From Sarcodiotheca gaudichaudii (taxonomy: Eukaryota > Rhodophyta > Florideophyceae > Gigartinales > Solieriaceae): 64,000 nucleotides of DNA. Position numbers and translations under genes: made by a program. The notes beneath the pieces were generated by a model that was not told the DNA's origin, made no database searches, and saw only the letters and a program-made list of their open reading frames with translations. The stretch spans positions 124,001 to 188,000 of the forward strand of contig JAUKVZ010000007.1 in NCBI GenBank assembly GCA_032355985.1, written 5' to 3'. This document shows, piece after piece, positions 59,625 through 64,000 of the stretch. The number at the start of each line of letters is the position of its first letter. Positions within the stretch are counted from its first letter, which is position 1.

Positions 59625-60311
59625 TCAGGCGAGCCGGCGCCGGCGGGGCGCGAGGACACCTGTGAGACCTGCGAGGGCGAGTCCGGCGCCGCCGGGGAGC
59701 GGGACGACGGGCTGGCCGCGTTCGAACAGGTATGTGATCGAGTAATCAAGACCGGCTTCGGTCTGGAAGAGCGTGGTGATGTTGCCGCCGCCGTTGTGGG
59801 AGGCCATGGCGGTGGCGCTGGCTTCGAGTTCGATGAAGCCTGTGCCGATCCACGCATCCAGATGGTCGGCCATATTCCGCATGCGCGTCTCAAGGGCGGT
59901 CGCCTCGGTGATCATGCCTTCGAGCGTGAGGCCGCTGGGGCCATCGAAGTCGAGCATGAAGTCGTAGGCGTTCATGAGGAAGGTCTCGCTCATGGCGGGT
60001 TCGGCGGCGACCAGCTGCTCGCCATCGAGGCTGAGCGCGAGTTCTGCGTCGATATTGAGCGTGACGAAGGTGCGACCTGCATCCTGATTCTCGACGCCGG
60101 CGTCGACATCAAGGACGCCTGTGACTTCGATCATGACGGACTGCAGTGTGCGGGCGCCGGCCATGTCGTCGAACTGCGGAACGCTGATGAGCTGCGTCCA
60201 GTCCGTCGTCATCTGGGCGATGCTTCCGGTATGCGTTATCGAACCAGCGCTGGCGGCGGCTGCAGCGACGCACATTGTCGCGAGCGCCGTATTGAATGTT
60301 CTCGCCTTCAT
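59625..60311 (-). CDS. PEP-CTERM (choice-of-anchor E-like) secreted protein
   Basis: A 228-aa protein. Signal peptide about 1-22, then a beta-sandwich-like region with 'TDWTQLISVPQFDDMAGARTL' and 'SVMIEVTG', matching the choice-of-anchor E pattern, and a C-terminal tail 'VPLPGGAGLALAGLTGVLAPRRRR' made of a VPLPGG motif, hydrophobic stretch and Arg cluster (exosortase sorting). Related to the protein at 60588-61232, so the two are tandem duplicates with divergent tails. Terminator downstream. Start MKARTF (60311) is favoured over 60326. Confidence 0.85.
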   Translation of the reverse strand: MKARTFNTALATMCVAAAAASAGSITHTGSIAQMTTDWTQLISVPQFDDMAGARTLQSVMIEVTGVLDVDAGVENQDAGRTFVTLNIDAELALSLDGEQLVAAEPAMSETFLMNAYDFMLDFDGPSGLTLEGMITEATALETRMRNMADHLDAWIGTGFIELEASATAMASHNGGGNITTLFQTEAGLDYSITYLFERGQPVVPLPGGAGLALAGLTGVLAPRRRRLA

Positions 60312-60587
60312 AGCTTCTCTCTCCACTTCCCTTTGATTGACCTCACTTCGAGAGGCCGCTCAGCGATCTCACGCGATCGTCGAGGCGCCGCGTGCCACGG
60401 CGCTTCACATGCAAGGTGCATCACGCAAAGACGGAGTCAAGAGCACATGCGTCAATGCCTGCGCATTCGGCGCGATCGTGCGCGTGCGCCGATAAGAGCG
60501 TCGCATCGCGCGTGCGCACGCGCATACGCACGCCGGTGGCGGCGCGCTGGCGCGGAGAGATTGGGTTATCGGGGTGAAACCGTGCTC
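60312..60587. other. Intergenic region with GCGCA clusters and a 27-nt alternating Pu/Py run
   Basis: 276 bp upstream of the PEP-CTERM gene at 59625. Between 60420 and 60560 it is packed with TGCG/CGCA/GCGC. A perfect alternating pyrimidine-purine run at 60507-60533 (CGCGCGTGCGCACGCGCATA...) is Z-DNA-prone. No gene. Confidence 0.5.
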
Positions 60588-61232
60588 TTAGCGGCGGCGA
60601 CGCATGGCGCCGAGTCCGGCGAGGCCGAAGAGAGCCGCGGCTGATGGCGCGGGCACGGGCGTCCATGTGTAGGTGATGGCAAGATCCATCGAGGCCATCG
60701 TCGCGAACTGGGTGATCAGATTGCCGGCGCCGGAGCTTGCCGACTGACCTGTGGCGACGCCGGTGAGCGAGACCATGCCGTCGCCGATCCAGGCGCCGAG
60801 GCCGGTGGTCGTTGAGTTCATGGCGACATCGTCACTCATGAGATCGCCAAAGGTCGCACCGGAGGCGCCGCCGAAATCCATAAGGCCATCATGGGCGGCG
60901 GCTTCAAAGGTTTCGTCCGCCAGGGGGAGGACGACATCGAGCAGTTCTTTTCCGAAGTAGAGCTCGATCTCGGCGGCAAGCTGCAGCGTGACCGTTGCGG
61001 GATCGGCGTTGAGGCTTTCGCCTGCGGCGGAGCCTTCGACATGGCCGCCAAGCGTCCAGCTGACGGACTCGAGCACGCGCGTGCCGCCCATGTCGTCAAA
61101 CTGCGGCAGGGCGATCTCGACATTCCAATTGGTGCGCTGCAGCTCGACGGAGGCGTCGTGCACTTCGAAGGCTGCGTGCGCAGCCGAAGCGCTCGCCAGT
61201 GCGGCGCATGATGCGATGATGGTGCGTCTCAT
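60588..61232 (-). CDS. PEP-CTERM (choice-of-anchor E-like) secreted protein
   Basis: A 214-aa protein. Signal peptide about 1-20, beta-sandwich region with 'TNWNVEIALPQFDDMGGTRVLESV' resembling the downstream protein (WN..LPQFDDMxGxR-L-SV), a middle 'AWIGDGMVSLTGVATG' like the partner's 'AWIGTGFIELEASATA', and a tail 'VPAPSAAALFGLAGLGAMRRRR' of the exosortase type. The body is the paralogue of the protein at 59625-60311. Likely a surface or matrix protein of beta-rich structure; function unknown. Confidence 0.85.
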   Translation of the reverse strand: MRRTIIASCAALASASAAHAAFEVHDASVELQRTNWNVEIALPQFDDMGGTRVLESVSWTLGGHVEGSAAGESLNADPATVTLQLAAEIELYFGKELLDVVLPLADETFEAAAHDGLMDFGGASGATFGDLMSDDVAMNSTTTGLGAWIGDGMVSLTGVATGQSASSGAGNLITQFATMASMDLAITYTWTPVPAPSAAALFGLAGLGAMRRRR

Positions 61233-61527
61233 AACGTGTCTCTCTCCCTACGCTCCCTCGAACAGACAGGAACTGCGGCGGCGCGAGCGCAGAGCCCGCG
61301 CCGCCGTCCGATCGAAGCCCCCCGGCGCACGATCGGATCGTTGCTTCAGTAGAGGTATGACCTGTGACTTCTGGGAGAGCAAGCGAAATCATGCGGCCTG
61401 TAAGGATTAAGAAACCGCGTCCGTCAGTGCGTGCGATTATGGGAGCGCAGCGCACAATTCCGTTGCGCGCCGGGCACGCTTTGACTCGTTCGGGGGATCG
61501 GTTATGCGGACTTGCGCCGTCGGTGCG
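61233..61527. other. Intergenic region upstream of a PEP-CTERM gene
   Basis: 295 bp with no credible gene. Contains a GCGC/TGCG-rich patch at about 61425-61495 and, near 61340-61420, a stretch of lower GC. No promoter motif was recognised with confidence. Confidence 0.4.
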
Positions 61528-64000
61528 CTATTGAAGCGCGGCTTTCCAGTCGCGGATGATGCGCAGTGCGGGCGCATGGTCGGCCTGCTGCAATCGGATG
61601 AAGAGGAAGCGCTTGCCGTCCGGCGTGAGTGCATAGCCGCGCGTTGTCCGGCTTATTGAAAACGCCAGCTTCGCCTCACCGATGATGGGCTCCGACTCGT
61701 TCGTCAAATCCACCGGCACGGCCATGACGCCTTCGCGCGTGCGATAGAAGAGCTCCTTGCCATCCGCTCGCCAGGCTGGTGCTCCGGCGGCGCCTCGAGA
61801 GACTGCGACCCGGCGCGACGAGTTGTCAATCGGACTGAGAAAGACGCGCTGTTCTCCGCCGATTTCGTCGTCGTACGCAATCCATCGATCATCCGGCGAC
61901 AGACGTGCGCGAACACTTGGCCCCCCGCCGTTGAGCCACGTGGTGGATTCGCCGGTCTGCAGATCGAGGAAGCGATGCTGCGGATCGCCGGGCGCCGTCT
62001 CGATGTAATAGAGGTAGCGGCCGTCGCTGGTGACATCGAGCGTGCGCGAGCCGTGCGGGGTGTCGAGAATGAGTGTCGCTGCGCCTTTTCGATCCGCGCT
62101 GACCGCGTAGAGATCGTCGCCCTTGTAGTAGTAGATCGTCGAATCATCGTGCGACCAGATGGGCGATGACTCGTTGTCGAGATCCTGCGTGAGGAGGAGT
62201 TCCGTTCCGCGCTCGAGATCGATGACGGAGATATCGCCGGTCGTCAGATCGCGTGTTCGATCGATGGCGAGACGACGCCCATCATGAGAAAGACGCGGCG
62301 CCCAGAGTTCGCCGGTGATATCGGTTGGCGTCTCTTCGCCCGTTTCGCGATCGATCCAGACGAGGCGCCCTTCATCGAAGCTGCTTGCGCCTGAGAAGAA
62401 CATCAGGCTTTTGCCATCGGCGCTGATTTCAAATGGCGTTCGATTCGGGTACTCGGCCTGCCACACGTCGGATGCGACGCGCACGGGCTCACCTATGAGT
62501 TCGAGTTCCTCCAGATCGATGCGCTGCGCGTACAAGCTTCCGGAGCGAGCGAGGACGACGATATCAGGCGGTGTGAACACCGCGTTGATCTCTGAAGGCA
62601 TCAGGCGTTTGCATTCGCCTGTTTCAAGTGAGCCGATGTACAGGCCTGCCCGCTCCTGCTCGTCATCTTCATTCATGAACAGCACATGTGTGAGATCAGG
62701 AAGCACATCGGGCTCGACGACCAGGTCGCTTCCCGATTCGGGGAAGGGATCGATGACGGTCACGACTTCACCGCCCGATGCTCTCACGCGCACGATGGGT
62801 CCTCGGTTCGTCGCCATGACGATCGTGTTGTCTGTGAGCCACTCTCCGCCGGTGAAGAAGTTCGGAAGGATTGCGATCATCTCAGGGCTGCCGCCGCCGA
62901 GATCGATCTTCCAGAGCTCCAGACCTTTTCTTATGAACGCCAGAAACTCACCATCGGGCGACCAGAATGGGCTCTGCGCATCGCCTGCGGCTTCGATGTG
63001 TTGCGTTTCGCCGGTGACGAGCGACCGTACATGGATGGACGACTCGTGTTCATCGTTGATCGCCGTGAAGGCGACCTGCGTTCCATCCGGGGAAAACGCA
63101 AATCCGCGCGTCTTGAGAATGTGATGACCTCCGGGCGCCGCAACGTCGAAAGCGAGCGGCGTGATTTCCGGCTGCGGCTTCATCCAGATCATGACGGCGA
63201 AGGCGATGGCCGCGAGCGCCATGACGCAGGCGATCAACCAGGCGAGTTTGCTTCCCCCCTGCTTTTGCGTGCGCACCTGCGCCATGTCGGCGGCGTCATT
63301 TGACAGGATCTCGATGCGCGCATCGCCGATATCGCGCATGCGCAGCGACTTGTCGCGTTGCAGGCAACGCTCGATGACGTGGCGCACCGAGCGCGGCGTT
63401 CCCGGCGGCAGCAGATCGAGATCGACATCCTTATGAAGGATGGCGCCGATGGAGTCGGTCGCCGTCTCGCCGACGAAGGGCGAAGAGCCGGTCAGGCATT
63501 CGTAGAGAAGGACGCCGAACGCCCAGATGTCGGTTCGTTTGTCGACCCGGCGGCCGCGCGCCTGCTCCGGGCTCATGTAGGGCGCCGTGCCAAGCACTGC
63601 GCCGGGGACGGTGGGCGAGTTGTGCGAATGGGGCGACGTCAGCGTCGCGATCTGGCTGGATGATGATGTCGTCGACGATGCTTCATCCGTGCGCGCCAGG
63701 CCGAAATCGAGCACCTTGGCATGACCATCCGGCGTGATCTTGATATTCGCAGGCTTGAGATCGCGATGGATGACGCCTGCATCGTGGGCGGCTTCGAGGC
63801 CTGCGGCGACCTGGGCGCACAGTTCGATTGTCTCATCCACTGCCAGGGCGCCGCGATCGAGTCGATCGGCAAGGGTTTCGCCGTCGACGTACTCCATGAC
63901 GAGATAGCGGGCGCCTTCGGCCTCTTCGATGCCGTAGATCCCGGCGACGTTGGGATGATTCAGCGTGGCGAGCGTCTTGGCTTCACGCTCGAAGCGCGCC
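61528..64000 (-). CDS. Serine/threonine kinase with TolB/PD40-type propeller, 5' end beyond window
   Basis: About 823 codons visible; the N-terminal Gly-rich loop and the ATP-binding Lys lie outside the window. The catalytic HRDLKPAN, 'DFGLA' and 'GTAPYMSPEQARG' are seen, then one transmembrane helix ('AWLIACVMALAAIAFAVMIWM'-like). The remaining about 540 residues show repeated 'SPDGTQVAF', 'SPDGEFLAFI' and 'SHDGRRLAI' motifs of WD40-like (TolB/PD40) beta-propellers. It is an extracytoplasmic-sensor kinase typical of Acidobacteria and Planctomycetes. Minus strand; nothing downstream before the PEP-CTERM gene. Confidence 0.92.
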   Translation of the reverse strand, partial: ARFEREAKTLATLNHPNVAGIYGIEEAEGARYLVMEYVDGETLADRLDRGALAVDETIELCAQVAAGLEAAHDAGVIHRDLKPANIKITPDGHAKVLDFGLARTDEASSTTSSSSQIATLTSPHSHNSPTVPGAVLGTAPYMSPEQARGRRVDKRTDIWAFGVLLYECLTGSSPFVGETATDSIGAILHKDVDLDLLPPGTPRSVRHVIERCLQRDKSLRMRDIGDARIEILSNDAADMAQVRTQKQGGSKLAWLIACVMALAAIAFAVMIWMKPQPEITPLAFDVAAPGGHHILKTRGFAFSPDGTQVAFTAINDEHESSIHVRSLVTGETQHIEAAGDAQSPFWSPDGEFLAFIRKGLELWKIDLGGGSPEMIAILPNFFTGGEWLTDNTIVMATNRGPIVRVRASGGEVVTVIDPFPESGSDLVVEPDVLPDLTHVLFMNEDDEQERAGLYIGSLETGECKRLMPSEINAVFTPPDIVVLARSGSLYAQRIDLEELELIGEPVRVASDVWQAEYPNRTPFEISADGKSLMFFSGASSFDEGRLVWIDRETGEETPTDITGELWAPRLSHDGRRLAIDRTRDLTTGDISVIDLERGTELLLTQDLDNESSPIWSHDDSTIYYYKGDDLYAVSADRKGAATLILDTPHGSRTLDVTSDGRYLYYIETAPGDPQHRFLDLQTGESTTWLNGGGPSVRARLSPDDRWIAYDDEIGGEQRVFLSPIDNSSRRVAVSRGAAGAPAWRADGKELFYRTREGVMAVPVDLTNESEPIIGEAKLAFSISRTTRGYALTPDGKRFLFIRLQQADHAPALRIIRDWKAALQ

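Noticed and set aside
1-64000. CRISPR arrays, rRNA operons, additional tRNAs, riboswitches
   Set aside because: Looked for regular spaced repeats, conserved rRNA segments and cloverleaf signatures; only one tRNA was found. No riboswitch aptamer was recognised, though weak ones could be missed by eye.

Overview
The window reads as a chromosome segment of a GC-rich bacterium of the Planctomycetota, most likely class Phycisphaerae. This is inferred from several co-occurring traits. Secreted proteins end in PEP-CTERM-like tails or in dockerin-like EF-hand pairs of the 'DLDxDGxVGxxDLxxLLGxWG' type. An ECF sigma factor is paired with a Ser/Thr kinase, and a second Ser/Thr kinase carries a TolB-like propeller. 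FG-GAP, NHL and TPR lipoproteins are common, and one membrane protein has a Cys4 zinc ribbon. No rRNA, prophage, insertion sequence or CRISPR array was seen. One tRNA (Ser, anticodon UGA) is present.

Layout. 0-8.2 kb, mostly minus strand: a 5'-truncated unknown gene, a ferredoxin-NADP reductase, a coiled-coil lipoprotein, a secreted protein with a CX4CH motif, and a cheR-cheX-cheY-FapA cluster. 8.4-8.7 kb: a free-standing promoter plus terminator that may make a ~55-nt RNA. 8.7-16.8 kb: a lipoprotein, a tRNA-dihydrouridine synthase, a tandem pair of TetR regulators with a palindromic operator, an unknown gene, tRNA-Ser, an NTF2-like lipoprotein, a DUF900-type hydrolase lipoprotein, a PEP-CTERM-like protein, a methyltransferase and a DUF1801 protein with a histone-H1-like tail. 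16.9-30.8 kb: pheA, two membrane proteins, nuoJKLMN (without nuoA-I), pgsA-pgpA, gdhA and a TPR lipoprotein. 30.9-41 kb: an FG-GAP/dockerin-like protein, a zinc-ribbon membrane protein, a GlxA/DJ-1 pair, a DCC-family protein, a PGPGW-like membrane protein, a PLP decarboxylase, a nitrilase-MOSC pair and a SYLF lipoprotein. 41.1-44.3 kb: comM, whose 3' end is present twice (298 bp, 15 mismatches) around an AT-richer accessory gene. 44.4-48.3 kb: an ECF sigma factor divergent from a TPR Ser/Thr kinase. 48.4-64 kb: an NHL-type propeller protein, a DinB-like protein, an unknown lipoprotein, a second FG-GAP/dockerin-like protein, mdh, an ankyrin/GyrI-like pair, a second ECF sigma with a membrane partner, two related PEP-CTERM proteins and a truncated Ser/Thr kinase.

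The largest-scale signal is compositional. Left of about 16.8 kb the top strand is C-rich on genes of both strands. Right of about 18.2 kb it is G-rich on genes of both strands. A C-to-G switch in this direction is the usual signature of a replication origin. No DnaA-box cluster was found beside it, so this remains an inference from composition.

The best candidates for something new are the skew switch, the small RNA at 8.5 kb, the comM 3'-end duplication with its two-gene accessory module, and a well-spaced ECF-type promoter in front of the kinase-linked sigma factor.
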